Source: Trichostrongylus colubriformis
Lineage: Eukaryota > Nematoda > Chromadorea > Rhabditida > Trichostrongylidae
Direction: 5' to 3'
Assembly (NCBI GenBank): GCA_963978905.1
Contig: OZ022260.1
Span: forward strand, 39,306,259-39,370,258
DNA length: 64,000 nt
Shown: piece by piece, positions 11,761 to 23,539 of the stretch
Layout of the letters: the number at the start of each line of letters is the position of its first letter
Numbering within the stretch: position 1 is the stretch's first letter
Notes under the pieces: generated by a model
The model's database searches: none
Told to the model about the DNA's origin: nothing
Seen by the model: the letters and a program-made list of their open reading frames with translations, nothing else
Made by a program: the position numbers and the translations under genes

Positions 11761-12911
11761 ATATCTCGCGTCGCAGTAAAGCTGGGATCCTGAATTTTTG
11801 AGGTAATGTAGGGGTGTTAAGGGGACATCAATGGTGAGGGAACGGAAGTGATAGCAACTGATAAGGGCTGATAAGGAGCCCCGAAAGGCGAATGGCGGGA
11901 AATTCATATCTCGCGTAGCAGCAAAGCTGGGACCCTGAATTTTCAAGGTAATGTAGGGGTGTTAAGGGGACATTAATGGTGAAGGAACGGAAGTGATAGC
12001 AACTGATAAGGGCTGATAAGGAGCCTCGAAAGGCGAATGGCGGGAAATTCATATCTCGCGTCGCAGCAAAGCTGGGACCCTGAATTTTTAAGATAATATA
12101 GGGGTGGAAAGGGGACATTAATGGTGAAGGAACGGAAGTGATAGCAACTGATAAGGGCTGATAAGGAGCCTCGAAGGCGAATGGCGGGAAATTCATATCT
12201 CGCGTCGCAGCAAAGCTGGGATCCTGAATTTTTAAGGTAATGTAGGGGTGGTAAGGGGACATCAATGGTGAGGGAACGGAAGTGATAGCAACTGATAAAG
12301 GCTGATAAGGAGCCTCGAAAGGCGAATGGCGGGAAATTCATATCTCGCGTCGCAGCAAAGCTGGGATCCTCAATTTTTAAGATAATATAGGGGTGGAAAG
12401 GGGACATTAATGGTGAAGGAACGGAAGTGATAGCAACTGATAAGGGCTGATAAGGAGCCTCGAAAGGCGAATGGCGGGAAATTCATATCTCGCGTCGCAG
12501 CAAAGCTGGGATCCTGAATTTTTAAGAAAATGTAGGGGTGGTAAGGGGACATCAATGGTGAGGGAACGGAAGTGATAGTAACTGATAAGGGCTGATAAGG
12601 AGCCTCGAAAGGCGAATGGCGGGAAATTCATATCTCGCGTCGCAGCAAAGCTGGGATCCTCAATTTTCAAGGTAATGTAGGGGTGGTAAGGGGACATTAA
12701 TGGTGAAGGAACGGAAGTGATAGCAACTGATAAGGGCTGATAAGGAGCCTCGAAGGCGAATGGCGGGAAATTCATATCTCGCGTCGCAGCAAAGCTGGGA
12801 TCCTGAATTTTTAAGGTAATGTAGGGGTGGTAAGGGGACATCAATGGTGAGGGAGCGGAAGTGATAGCAACTGATAAGGGCTGATAAGGAGCCTCGAAAG
12901 GCGAATGGCGA
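11761..12911 (+). repeat. 145-bp tandem satellite, 8 copies
   Basis: Units start with ATATCTCGCGTCGCAG at 11761, 11906, 12051, 12195, 12340, 12485, 12630 and 12774. Spacings are 145, 145, 144, 145, 145, 145 and 144 bp, and the last unit is slightly short. Copies are about 95% alike. Because 145 is not a multiple of three, open frames shift between units, which creates long overlapping minus-strand ORFs that are artefacts. The 144-bp units lack one A in the CGAAAGGCGAA segment. Confidence 0.95.
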
Positions 12912-13084
12912 CGCAGCTGTGTTGTGATGGGCCGGTAAGGAAAGGAGGCATTACCTAGGGATACACCGAGGGTACCCATGTCACTCCCACAGTCCAGCGT
13001 CAACCATTTACAACCTGTCTGCACCACATACACCCCTATCTCATTGTTATGATGTCTCAACTGAACTGCTGTCTGGAAAGATCG

Positions 13085-14700
13085 GGCATGTTAGAATTGG
13101 GTAGGTGCTGACCTAAGCGCACAGAGCACATAAGAATTAAGCCTGGCTCCGCCCACTGTGAGCGAGGCTTGCGCGGAAACTGCCGGTGTTCAAATTTAAG
13201 TCCACGCTTAGGTTCCAAAAATCAGGCAGGCTAGGAATGGACCTGTAGAGGTCGGGCAAGTTAGGGATGGGTTGGGGTAAGCCAAAATGTACGGAGCACA
13301 TGAGAGGCAAGCTAAAACCAGAAGTTTGGTGTGTTTGTGTGTGTGTGTGTCCGTTTTTTGTCGCATAATCTACTCTGAACTCAATGGCAACGTGAAGAGG
13401 TCGGACAAGTTGGGGATGGGTAGGGGTTGACCAAAGTGTGCGGAGCTCATTAAGAACTAAGCCTAGCTCCCCCCACCGTGAGCGGGGCTTGCGCAGAAAT
13501 GGTTGAAAAAATCGGCTAAATCAAGAGTGGGCCTGTAGGGATCGGGCAAGTTAAGACTCCGTAGGGCCTCATCTCAACTGTATCCTGGAGGGTCGCGCGA
13601 GTTAGGAGAGGGTAGGAGCTGATCTAAGCGTACAGAGCATATAAGAACTAAGCCTAGCTCCGCCCACCATGGGCGCGTCTTGCGCCGAAATCGATGAATA
13701 AACGAATTTAGGTCCTCGCTCAGGTGTTGGAAATCGGGCAAGTTAGGAAAGAGTCTGTTGAAGTCGCGCATGTAAGGCCTGGGGAGGGACTGATCAAAGT
13801 AAAGGGAACACATAACAAGCAAATTAGGCACGGGCAGTGGAGGTCGGGCAGGCTTAGTATTGGGTAGGGACCAAGTGTACAGACCACATAAGTTCTAAGC
13901 CTAACTCCCCCCACCATAGGGGGGGGGGGGGGCTGCGCCGAAACCGATGGGTGCTCCAATTTAAGTCCTCGCCTGGGTTCCGAAAATCGGGACTGTCAGG
14001 AATGGGACTGCTCAGGTCGTGCGAGTAAGGAGTGGGTAGAGACTGACCAAATTGTAGGAAGCACACAAGGAGCAGAACGGGCCTGTAGAGGTATGACAAG
14101 TTAGGATAGCGTAGGAGCAAACACAAGTGTATGGATCACATAAGTTCTAAGCCTACCTCCGCCCACCATGAGCTGGGCTTGCGCTGAAATCAATGAATAA
14201 ACGAATTTAGGTCCTCGCTTAAGTGCGGAAAATCGGGCAAGTTAGGAAAGGGTCTGTTGAAGTCGCGCGTGTTAGGACTGGGGAGGGACTGACCAAAGTG
14301 AAGGGTGCACACAACAAGCAAATAAGGCACGGGCCTGTGGAGGTCGGGCAGGTTAGGATTGGGTAGGGGTCATGTGTACGGAGCATATAAGTTTTAAGCT
14401 TAGCTCCGCCCAGCATGGACGGGGCCTGCGACGAAACCGATGGGTACTCAAATTTATAAACCCTCGCATGGGTTCCGAAAATCGGGAAGGTCAGGAATGG
14501 GACTGCTCAGGTCGTGCGAGTAAGAACTGGATAGGGACAGACCAAAATGTAGGGAGCACACAAGAAGCAAATAAGGAACGGGCCTGTAGAGGTAGGGCAA
14601 GTTAGGATTGGGTAGGAGTCAACCCACCCAACTTATGTACTCTGTACACGTCAACCTCCTGTGTATAGAGTACATAAGTTCTAAGCCCAGCCCGGCCATA
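13085..14700 (+). repeat. ~250-bp irregular tandem repeat field
   Basis: The block AAGCCTAGCTCCGCCCACC, followed by GAGCGGGGCTTGCG, recurs at about 13141, 13452, 13653, 13900, 14150 and 14396, with a more diverged copy near 14683. Most spacings are 246-250 bp. Other blocks (GGTCGGGCAAGTTAGG, GGAGCACATAAG) recur between them. The copies are more diverged than the neighbouring 145-bp satellite. One unit carries a G13 run (about 13919-13932). No coding function was seen. Confidence 0.8.
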
Positions 14701-16160
14701 ATTGCAATATTAGTATTATACTCACAAAGTGACTGTTTGTTCTCGGTTACCATTAGGGAGTGGTGTGTTATTATCAGATGTATCTCTCGGCAATCAGTTA
14801 AGGTCAATGTTTCTTATAGAACTGATACATGCACATCCTCTCGAAACTTTTAACCCTCAAAAGTCAACTACTACGGATGGCCTCAGCGCTCACGATGAGA
14901 CACCTCCGACTGTTGCAGCTCCTTTTAGCGTGGCCGCCCCTCTGCGATTGTGCCTTACACACTTGGATGATGGGAAGGGGGTCTTCTTTCTTGGATTTTT
15001 TGACCGTTTCGATCCATCTTCCTTACTTTGGTACTACTAAGTGCTTCAATTCTATTTTTGTTTTCGGATCGAATCCTGCCTTTCTTTAAAGGGGTTTTGC
15101 CTTCAGTGGGGAAGGGGTTACAGATGGGTGCTGTGTCTCTTAGTTTCAACTAAAGCCGATGATCGTTGGAGGTTTGCTCACAATATATACAAGCCGCATA
15201 TTATCCGTTCCCTGCTGCAATGTGCGCTCCCTATACACAGGGCCTATTCCTGCTGCAATGCGCGCGAAGCGCGCGGTCACTGCAATCGATTTTAGTTGCG
15301 GTAATTTAGTGAGTCGTGTGGAATTTTGCCCACACAAGATAAAGGCGGCAATGAAAAACACCGTACACGCTTTGTTGTTGTGTCAAAGTGCTTGTGGCCA
15401 TGCGCAGGTAAAAAATGCAAGCCGGTTTTCTACGATTTTCTCAAAATGCACGTAACAAATAAAAATGAAACGCACAACATCTTTAGTATTATTTCAAGAC
15501 ATGCTACACCTTTCGAGGCTTGTCAATATATCAGGTTGAGGAATACGTTCGTAGCATTTTCCTTGAATAAATTTACTATTTATGTTTATATTTACTCATG
15601 TTTATATTTGTACTTATTATATATATTGAATACGTATTATATTATGCATTTACATACATAATAATGTTACATACATAATATAATATACACAATTAATATT
15701 TACACCTATATTTACATACATTTTATTGACAGTTTGCTATTTGTTTGACAAACTATTTGCACTCAGAGTGAAAAATTTTTCGCTCTGCAAAGGGGTGTTA
15801 TCTGTTTTATGAGGTATTTAATTGATTTTTTTTTAAATCATGAGAATGGCATGAGACAAAAATCTGCAATTTCGATATGCTCTTTTGGCTTGCCATCGAG
15901 TCGCTTGGGGCATTCGCAACGACTTCGGAGGTGTTACGGAATAAGGCGCAGCATAAAAATGGTTTGTGATAGTTTGCAAAGTTCGAAAATGGCAATTTTG
16001 ACCCTTCGAGCTCCGAAGCGCTTCCGCTACGGGGTCTGTCGTCTGTGTCAGAGTGCCTATCATGGTTGTGGTGCGCTTATAACAAGACCCATAACACTTT
16101 TTCCGTACACTTCACCAATATCACAGGCAGGGTCAAGCGTCCAGTTGAGGAAAATTTTCA
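14701..16160. other. No recognisable gene; AT-rich patch
   Basis: No conserved coding sequence was found. 15560-15740 is strongly AT-rich with repeated TTTACATACATAATA-like words. Open frames up to 146 codons at 15809-16249 carry no known motif and run into the poly-C tracts. Confidence 0.4.
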
Positions 16161-16165
16161 AAAAA

Positions 16166-16216
16166 TACGACCCCCCCCCCAAAAAAAAGGGCCTCAATAC
16201 GACCCCCCCCCCCCTT
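16166..16216 (+). repeat. Paired TACGAC-(C)n homopolymer tracts
   Basis: TACGAC followed by a C run occurs twice about 33 bp apart (C runs about 16170-16180 and 16203-16215). The same arrangement appears at about 17789-17838. The shared flanking word shows that these are copies of one repeat. Confidence 0.6.
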
Positions 16217-16485
16217 TCACTTATGTTATTGTTAGTTTTCATTTTGTAATAAATATAAATAAATGCAATAAATACTGAACGAAATATTCTTTCATTGGTA
16301 TATTACAAAAAATATGCTTCAACTGGACTAAACAATCACTTAAGCGTGTTCGCTTAAGCCTACGCAGAGGGAATCTCCTTTCCCCAGACTTAGGCTAACA
16401 CAGGATAATAAAAAACTCGAATTTGCTTCATCAAAATCATTTCATTGCAAAATTCGAACCCAATTCGGCTAGTGCTACGGCCTCT

Positions 16486-16540
16486 CTGCGCTCTAACCAT
16501 AGCGTTAGAGGCCGTCTCTAACGCTATGGATAGAGCGCAG
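16486..16540. repeat. 25-bp near-perfect hairpin
   Basis: Left arm 16486-16510 and right arm 16516-16540 pair over 25 bp with one mismatch, around a 5-nt loop. On the minus strand the right-hand flank contains GGTTAGAGCGCAG and, further along, GGGTTCGAATT, which resemble tRNA A- and B-box words. The hairpin could therefore be a rearranged tRNA-derived SINE fragment. A structured small RNA is the alternative. Confidence 0.55.
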
Positions 16541-16845
16541 CATACTACTTTTTCCACCCTAACTCCCTAAACACCGAAAGAACATTATAAAAGTACAAGA
16601 AAAGAAAAAGGGGATTGAATTGCCGACAAATATGCGCGAAAGGAATAGGTGCGGCTGCGTCGCGATCTGAATGGAGCGCGTTATCTTCCCCTACTAAATT
16701 CCGACGTTTTTAAAATACTTTAGACTTTGCCTAGAGCCCATCTTTCAAACAGCTGTGAACTGTTTTCCCAATAACTCCCTCAGACCTATCTATTGGCAGC
16801 TTGCTTTCCCTAATGGTTGCTTAGTTCTCGATATGGGTTTGCAGA

Positions 16846-17195
16846 TGAGGATTAGATGAGGAAATTTTCGAGGTGCTTCATTCATATGGCCATAACTTCC
16901 TTCAAGCTTAACCATATGAGTGCGTTTTGGTGAGGCGGTATCTGCTAGGTTGTCGCCTTCGAATGGCTATCTGTACTATGCCATATCTTCAAAACGAAGG
17001 AAGTTATTTTGAGGGAAGCCAGATGAGGATTAGATGAGGAAAATTTCGAAGTGTTTCTTTCAAATGGCCATAGCTTCCTTCAAACTTAACCATATGAGTT
17101 CGTTTTGGTGAGGCGAGGTCTGCTGGGCTGTCGCTTTCGAATGACTACCTGAGCTATGCCATATCTTCAGAACGAAGCGAGAAAAATTTAGGAAA
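16846..17195 (+). repeat. Two-copy ~175-bp tandem duplication
   Basis: GATGAGGATTAGATGAGGAAA starts one unit near 16846 and an adjacent one near 17021. The copies share CATATGGCCATAACTTCCTTC-like, AACCATATGAG and GCCATATCTTC blocks in order. They are about 85% alike and noncoding. Confidence 0.75.
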
Positions 17196-18599
17196 GCCAG
17201 TTGAGGAGATTTTTTTCGTCAAATTTGCGAGATCTTTCCAGATACTTCCGAAAAATTGATTCATTGTTGCTGAAAATTTTCCAGTATGCATCCTTCGCTC
17301 TCGAAGGCCCAGTGGGAAGGCGAGAGGCGTCGGTCAGCTTCTCTGTGGGACGTGCCATGCATGAGGATTTCATCCACATTCTCAATGAATGCAAACGTTT
17401 TTCCAGTCCGCATAGTGGCCGCTAACACCAGGCTACGTACTTGCAATCGTTGTTAAATATGAAAGAAGTCTATATCAGCTAATTTTTCGTTTTCATCCCA
17501 TTGTTTCTGGAGTGTCCATCCACGGTGGTACCCGTTGATAGATATCGCTTTGCATGGTTAATCGGTGAATTTCGGAGGTGTCTCTGTACGTGGTTTCGGT
17601 GCCGGCGGACCAATGAAAGAGTTATTGGCATTGGTGGCTTCGTTGTGGATCGCGCCATGCAGGTTTCCATGATGATTAAGTTAAATTAGCTTCGGGTTCA
17701 AACCCAGTTAGTCAGTTTTAACATTTCTCTCCTTACACTTTAGACCCTCAGCGTTAGAAATTCTGTTGATCACTGCCTACCTAAACGATTACGACCCCCC
17801 CCCCCCGCCCTCCTAGCGGACCAAATACGACCTCCCCCCCCGTTGAGGATTCCTCAACGGAGGCTTGACCCTGATCACAGGCCACTTAGGTTGCTTTTTG
17901 ACCCAAGTGCGGAGTGAGGAAAAGCAGGCGTTTTCTTCATGGTAATCTGATAAAGTAGCAAGGATTAAATTATTCTGAAAAATAGCACAATTTTGTAGAG
18001 TAGTGAATGTGCTTTCCAGTGAATACAAACTGCTTTCCCAACGAAGAGTAAATCGTTCAAGTAAATTTCTTCAAAGAAGACGCAATGAGTTTATCCTCAA
18101 ACGAATGGAAATGGCTCATGAATGTGTGGTTGGCCTCGCATGATCCAACCGCTGCACAAGTCAGTGCTTCCATTCTCCCACACGAGTCTGCCACGAATTT
18201 ACTGGCTTGGAGGCACTGATGTCTTCACCAAGGGATTCTGAATTGATCCCTAATTTATTCGTGCGCTTGTAGCGCCACTTGTTACTGCAACGCTTTCTGC
18301 CATCTGAGAATGCACTAATTTAACATCACAAGTGAATGGCTTTTAGCTGCATGCTTAAAGTTCGACTCTCTTTTCTACGATCATTCGCATCATCAGCCTT
18401 CGGAATCAGCTGATTTCTTGAAGGCTCACAATCGGATTAGTGGCTCATCTTCTTGGGGCGAGTGGGTCCTTAGATAACTGCTCAGACTGCACTTTTGTTG
18501 CGGTTGCACGGTGCTGTGGAACCTAAGCTAGCCACGGAACATCAACTTAGGTGATCTGGCCGGCCAGGATTCGAGTGGATGTATCTCCGTCATGACGCA
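17196..18599. other. No recognisable gene
   Basis: There are paired poly-C tracts at 17789-17838 (see the repeat at 16166). Two short related words (GTGGGACGTGCCATGCATGA near 17346 and GTGGATCGCGCCATGCAGG near 17644) hint at another diverged repeat pair. No gene was recognised. Confidence 0.4.
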
Positions 18600-18990
18600 T
18601 TTCCAGAACAAACCGAGTGATTCACCCTACCCAGAAGTGTTGGGGTGCTTTTTTCCAAACAACCTCCATGTCGCGAATATGAGTATCTTTCCACCGCACA
18701 GGATCTAGATGGTGAGAAGGTTTTCGAGCTTTCTTAAGAATTTCCTTCTCAATGATCGTGCTCTCCTCCAAATAGTTTTTTGATCCATAAAGTCGAGACA
18801 GCACCTCGGTCCAAGACTTCGACGACGCAGAAAAGCCGAATGAGATTGAGAATGGTGTCAAAACTCGGTACACGCCCTATATATATCAGTGAGAAGCCAA
18901 AAAAAGAAAACTTGCACTGTCACCATTATGCGCCTTTTATTCCCGCTGCTTCTGTAATGTCCACTTAAAGACAGTGTTCGGGATAATGTG
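18600..18990 (-). repeat. Dispersed repeat family R1, copy 1
   Basis: This is the inverted counterpart of 25553-25915. On the minus strand it carries a short frame (18873 to 18622) whose residues VLTPFSISFGFS, SSKSW and YGSKNYLEE match a frame at 25627-25851. The parallel protein-level similarity suggests that the family descends from, or includes, a coding sequence. I do not recognise the protein. Confidence 0.65.
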
Positions 18991-19329
18991 GGTGACAGGG
19001 AATCCCATAAGGAGGCATTGAGTGAAAAACTACGGGTCTGGAAGGCCTATGCATGGCGAAATCCCCCGCGGAAGGCGCCCCCTTGAGCTGTGGCGGAGGC
19101 GGCCTCGTCAGGACAAGCCGCCTTGGACAAGGACAGCCCGCCTCCAGGCGACGTGATTAGGGGTTGGTCACGGTGCGGTTGGTCAAGGAGATCGGCAGGA
19201 TTGAATGTATCGAGCGCGCTTTCTCACTTTTAGCTTGAAACTGACCACATGAAAATAGATGCTGTCGCATTTCCGAACATCCCTTCATGCTTACGTCTTG
19301 GTAATGCCAGTGGAAAACCTATGCGGACT

Positions 19330-19870
19330 ACCCGCGTCTTGACGGAAAGGTCGTCCGCGCCCAGAACCAGTGTTGGGAAGGGGTTCTATTTCTTGGGTTT
19401 TTGGCCACTTCCATTCGTTTTTTCTCCACTTTCCTGTTACTAGGCATCTCGGCTTTCATATTCACTACTTCTTAAACTTTTCGTCCGAATTTTCCCGAAA
19501 GCTGCCTTTAAGTGTTGTCTGTTAATGGACTATGTTACGTCCTTTTTTGTGTATGCTAAACGATATTAATCTAGTCATTGTATTCGGCTCTGCTGCTATT
19601 TTCGCAATTAGTAACTGCTAATGTACTAAACGCTAGTAAAATTTCGAAACAGCATCAAATGTGGGTTGTAGCTAAATGCCCTCCATTAGATATGTATGAT
19701 CGGGATCATGGTTGATGCTTACTAGAACAGAATAAAATGAGATTGAGAAAACATTGCGTTACATGGATTGCATATCGTCAAAAGACGTCAAAAGGATCCA
19801 AAGGAAGAAAGCTCACAGCTGTCAACACTATGCGTTTTTCATTCCAACTATTTTCAAAGTATCCATTCTA
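19330..19870 (+). repeat. Dispersed repeat family R1, copy 2 (composite)
   Basis: 19330-19520 matches the reverse complement of about 23540-23745 (AAGGTCGTCCGCG, GGTGGGAAGGGG-like and TTTGGCCA blocks). 19510-19620 matches the reverse complement of 25440-25540 (AATGGACTATGTTACG, GTATGCTAAACGATATTAAT, GTATTCGGCTCTGCTGC). 19735-19870 resembles part of copy 1. The order of blocks suggests nested or rearranged insertions of one family. Confidence 0.6.
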
Positions 19871-20979
19871 AATTCTGCTAATAGATTGTGATGCGGCCTG
19901 ATTTCCGAGTGTTAGACAATCTTGATTTACCCGTCCTATTCGGCACCTATGCCGTTCTTCACAGTCAACATCTGTTAGCAAACGTAGAGGCGCACCACGC
20001 GATAATCAAATTAAAGGCTTATTTCTTAGAACAAGTATAATAGTTTCACGAAGAACTGCTCAGGCTGCACCTTCATTGCGGCTACACGTTGCACCCTCAC
20101 GGTGGGAGGGGGAGCGTCACGATCGATGACCCCGCGGAGCGCCGAGCAGTTTCCCACGGCCGTGCACGTGGATAGCGCGGGGCCGTCACGATGGCGCTAC
20201 AGCTTTCCCATGGCCATGCACGTCGATCGATGCGGCGCACTAGAGCTTGAGAAGTCGATCGACAATAGGAAAAGGCTGGAAATGAGGAAAATAAGAATTT
20301 TATGAACACTAAGGTTTTTATATACCATTCGATGGCATTTTCCCTGGGGAATCGAACGGTGTACATTTCAATGAGGAATCTCCGGCTGAAAATGAGTTAG
20401 GAGATGAGTTTTTCAACAGCATATACACGGAGGCACTGTTTAGGGCAACACCAAGGAACAGAGGTTCGTCGGAAATGAGTGAAACTCTGAAATCCCTACA
20501 CAGCTGTGAACTTAGATCAGGGATATGAGGAGACTTCGCTGCCAGTTTATCAAATTTCGAAGAAATTTTCCCTCAAACTTTTCAAAAATGTAAAAAAATG
20601 GCCTAGTACCGAATTTGAGAAAATCAAAAACTTGTGGTACCATCTTGTAGAGCTTGACAGCTGATTCTAAATCACATATACGTTTAGTTAAAATAATCAA
20701 TAGTAATCGATTTATGGCGAAAAAACGATAAAAAACGCGAAAACGCGTTTTCGCGCGATTTTTAACACTCTTACGGCACTAACTGTACTTACCGCCTTGA
20801 TGGGAATGGAACAGAGTCTGTTAACGTTCCCTGATCTTTAACCGTGGTAAGGGTAAACTAGGCATCGAAGAACTCCTGGAGTGAGCCATCCATATGAAAG
20901 CGGGGGTCTAGAAGACTATATGTGGTATAGTTTCCGATGAAAGACGCACCCCGTGATTTAGAGGAGAAGAATTTAGAGG
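19871..20979. other. No recognisable gene; shared repeat words
   Basis: GCGCACCACGCGATAATCAAA (19990) and CTCAGGCTGCACCTTNNTTGCGG (20068) recur at 32098-32170 and in part at 18480 and 34787, marking another dispersed element. A GC-rich patch at 20097-20240 contains an imperfect internal duplication. No gene was seen. Confidence 0.45.
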
Positions 20980-21058
20980 AGACATACATACATAGATACA
21001 TATGTACAGACATACATACATATATACATACATATACGTATACATACATACATATACT

Positions 21059-21118
<60 letters not shown>

Positions 21119-21144
21119 CATATACATATACACATATACATATA
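20980..21144 (+). repeat. TATACA microsatellite, left half
   Basis: This is a nearly pure repeat of TACATA/TATACA hexamers, continued at 22332-22530. A mariner element (21145-22331) splits one microsatellite into two halves. Open frames here encode only repeating dipeptides and are artefacts. Confidence 0.9.
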
Positions 21145-22330
21145 TTAGGTCGGCAACTAAGTCATTGCGGATTTCACTCATAGATGGCTTTGGTTGAATA
21201 TTTAGCTTTACTGGCGTAGGCCAAATGTTTCGGTTGCATTTTTTTCGTTTGGCGTGTGCTGAAAAATGGAGAATCAAAACATTCATTTTCGTCATGTATT
21301 GCTTTATTATTTCCTTAAAGGGAAAAACGCATCGCAAGCTCACAAAAACTTATGTGCTGTTTATAGTGCCGAAGCCTTAAAAGATCGGCAGTGCCAAAAT
21401 TGGTTCGCCTAATTCGTCCTGGTGGTTTTTCTCTCAAAGATGAGAAACGCTCTGGTCGTCCAGTTGGAGCTGACAACGACCCAATCAAGGCAGTACTTGA
21501 TTCGGATCGTCACAGTATAAAACGCGAGATTGCAGAGAAGCTACAGGTATCACATACATGTATTGAAAAGTATTTAAAACAACTTAGGTACTTGTCAAAA
21601 CTGGATATATGGGTGAAACGCATTTAATGCAACGCATTGTCATCTGCGATTTGCTAAAGAAACGTGATGAAAATGATCCACCTCTAAAACGAATGATCAC
21701 TGGCGATGAAAAATGGGTCGTTTACAATAATGTCCAACGAAAAAGATCGTGCAGCCGCCCTGGTGAACCAGCTCGAACAAGAGCAAAAGCTGATATTCAT
21801 CAAAAGGAGGTTTTGTTGTCAGTTTTGTTGTCAGTTTGGTGGGATTACAAAGGAATTGTCTACTTTGAACTCCTACCATACAACCGAACGATCAATTCTG
21901 ATGTCTACAATGCACGATTAACAAAATTCAAATTATTTAACCGAAAAAGTGTTGTATTCCATCATGACAATGCAAGACCACACACGTCTTTGGCCACTCG
22001 GCAAAAATTATTGGAGCTTGGTTGGGATGTTTTGCTACATCCACCATATAGTCCTGACCTTGCACCATCGGATTACTTTTTGTTTCGATCATTGCAAAAT
22101 TCTTTAAGTGGTAAAAATTTCAGTAGTGATGATGAGGTCAAATCGTACCTGACTCAGTTTTTACTGATAAAAACCAGAAGTTTTATGAAGGCGGAATTAT
22201 GATGCTACCTGAAAGATGGCAAAAGGTCATTGACGAAAATGGGCAATACATTACAAAATAAAGTTATTTAGTTCTAAGAAAAAAGGTCTTCGATTTTCTA
22301 ACAAAAATCCGCAATTAATTTGCCAACCTA

Positions 22331-22333
<3 letters not shown>
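21143..22333 (+). mobile_element. Mariner element inserted in a microsatellite
   Basis: Imperfect ~28-bp inverted repeats begin TTAGGTCGGCAACTAA at 21145 and end, inverted, TTTGCCAACCTAA at 22331. A TA target site lies on each side, inside TATACA repeats. The 1187-bp length is close to a complete mariner. The internal frame encodes a full-length but mutated transposase with a mellifera-like sequence (subfamily by resemblance only). Confidence 0.92.
21266..22262 (+). pseudogene. Mariner transposase pseudogene, near full length
   Basis: From the ATG at 21266 the N-terminal helix-turn-helix (MENQNIHFRHVLLYYFLKG, then QCQNWFA) runs into an in-frame TAA and a 1-nt deletion near 21410. The frame resumes through FSLKDEKRSGRP to KLDIWV, where a small deletion near 21612 shifts it again. 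The catalytic half follows with ITGDEKW (first Asp), HDNARPHT (second Asp) and YSPDLAPSDYFLF (third Asp), so the D,D34D triad is present. There is a 12-bp tandem duplication near 21813-21836. A third frameshift near 22160 precedes the tail LPERWQKVID...GQYITK and a stop at 22262. At least four disabling lesions make it non-functional. Confidence 0.92.
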
Positions 22334-22389
<56 letters not shown>

Positions 22390-22530
22390 CATATACACAT
22401 ACATATGCATATACACATACATATACATATACACATATACACACATACATACATATATACGCATACACTACACATACACATACACATACACGTACCATAC
22501 ACATACACATAAACACATACACATACACAA
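22334..22530 (+). repeat. TATACA microsatellite, right half
   Basis: Continuation of the hexamer microsatellite on the far side of the mariner, degrading into ACACATAC variants toward 22530. Confidence 0.9.
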
Positions 22531-23539
22531 GCAAATTATATATAGAAAAGAAGCCGAATCTTGAACGACAACTGCAGTACAGATCGCTGTCAACTTTGCG
22601 AATTCTAATCTTCTCATTCAACACACTTTTACAAATGTGATGCTCTTCCTGTGAGAAGATTTGCGCTTTGAGGCTGATCTGGGCTATGCTTGGATTAGTT
22701 GCCCAAGTTCTAAACCATGTGGCCCTTGGCCATTTTGTCATGGATGTCATGGACAACCTCCTCATTATTATTATGGATGACCAGCAAGGTGGAGTAATTT
22801 TCGTACACACTGAACACCGAGTGAGTTTTTATATCGCTCAATTTAGGGGGACTGGAAACTCCTCGAAAGTGCGAACAACGAAAGAAGAGATTTTTTCAAT
22901 AAAAATGTTGAACTCAAATTCTCTAATGGGTGAACATAGTGTCAAAAACAGATGGAAGAATACGTTCATGATGTGGTGTGAAGCTGTAATTCGATGGTTG
23001 TTCTCTCGCGAAACGCTGGTTTTGATGTCTCGTGAACAGTCACCGAGTGCGGTGTTGCCAGCCGTTTAGTCGCGGCCTGCGTTGCCGTGTTGGCTTTGAG
23101 AAAAACGCCCGTCCAGCGCTAGGTATGAATGCAGCCCCATGTGGTGAATGAATATTACGGTTGATGTTTGCGTGGTGGCTAGAACTGCCTCGTTGCTTCA
23201 GTGTAGTTCAGATCCATCTAGGTTGGCATAATCTTCCATCTCTTCTTTTTCCCTACCGAAAATTGTTTGTTTCATGTGGTTTTTGGGATAGCTACCATTC
23301 ATTCATCAGCACACAACAGAGAGACCAGCTGAACTCGTTACCTACGGTGCATTACGTTTCATGAAAAGCAGTGACGCGAGTTGAGCGCTCGTAGTTGTCG
23401 CCGTTACTGTACTTGTGGCCTATTGATAGAAATCCGTCCATGCCACGCCGCAATCTACTGTGTGAGAAGCCGAAAAACGCTGACTGTATTCGACCATCAC
23501 CAGGATTTTGAAAGAAAGTGGAATGCGCGAAGAATCCCA
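22531..23539. other. No recognisable gene
   Basis: An open frame of 133 codons at 22668-23069 (+) and one on the minus strand show no domain or transmembrane pattern I can name. Probably intergenic. Confidence 0.4.

Noticed and set aside
11828..13060. Overlapping minus-strand ORFs of 144-217 codons
   Set aside because: They run through the 145-bp satellite and only repeat the same peptide in shifting frames. Unit length is not a multiple of three.
20858..22810. Long ORFs encoding runs of I/H/Y/T or C/V/Y/M
   Set aside because: They are translations of the TATACA microsatellite on either strand.
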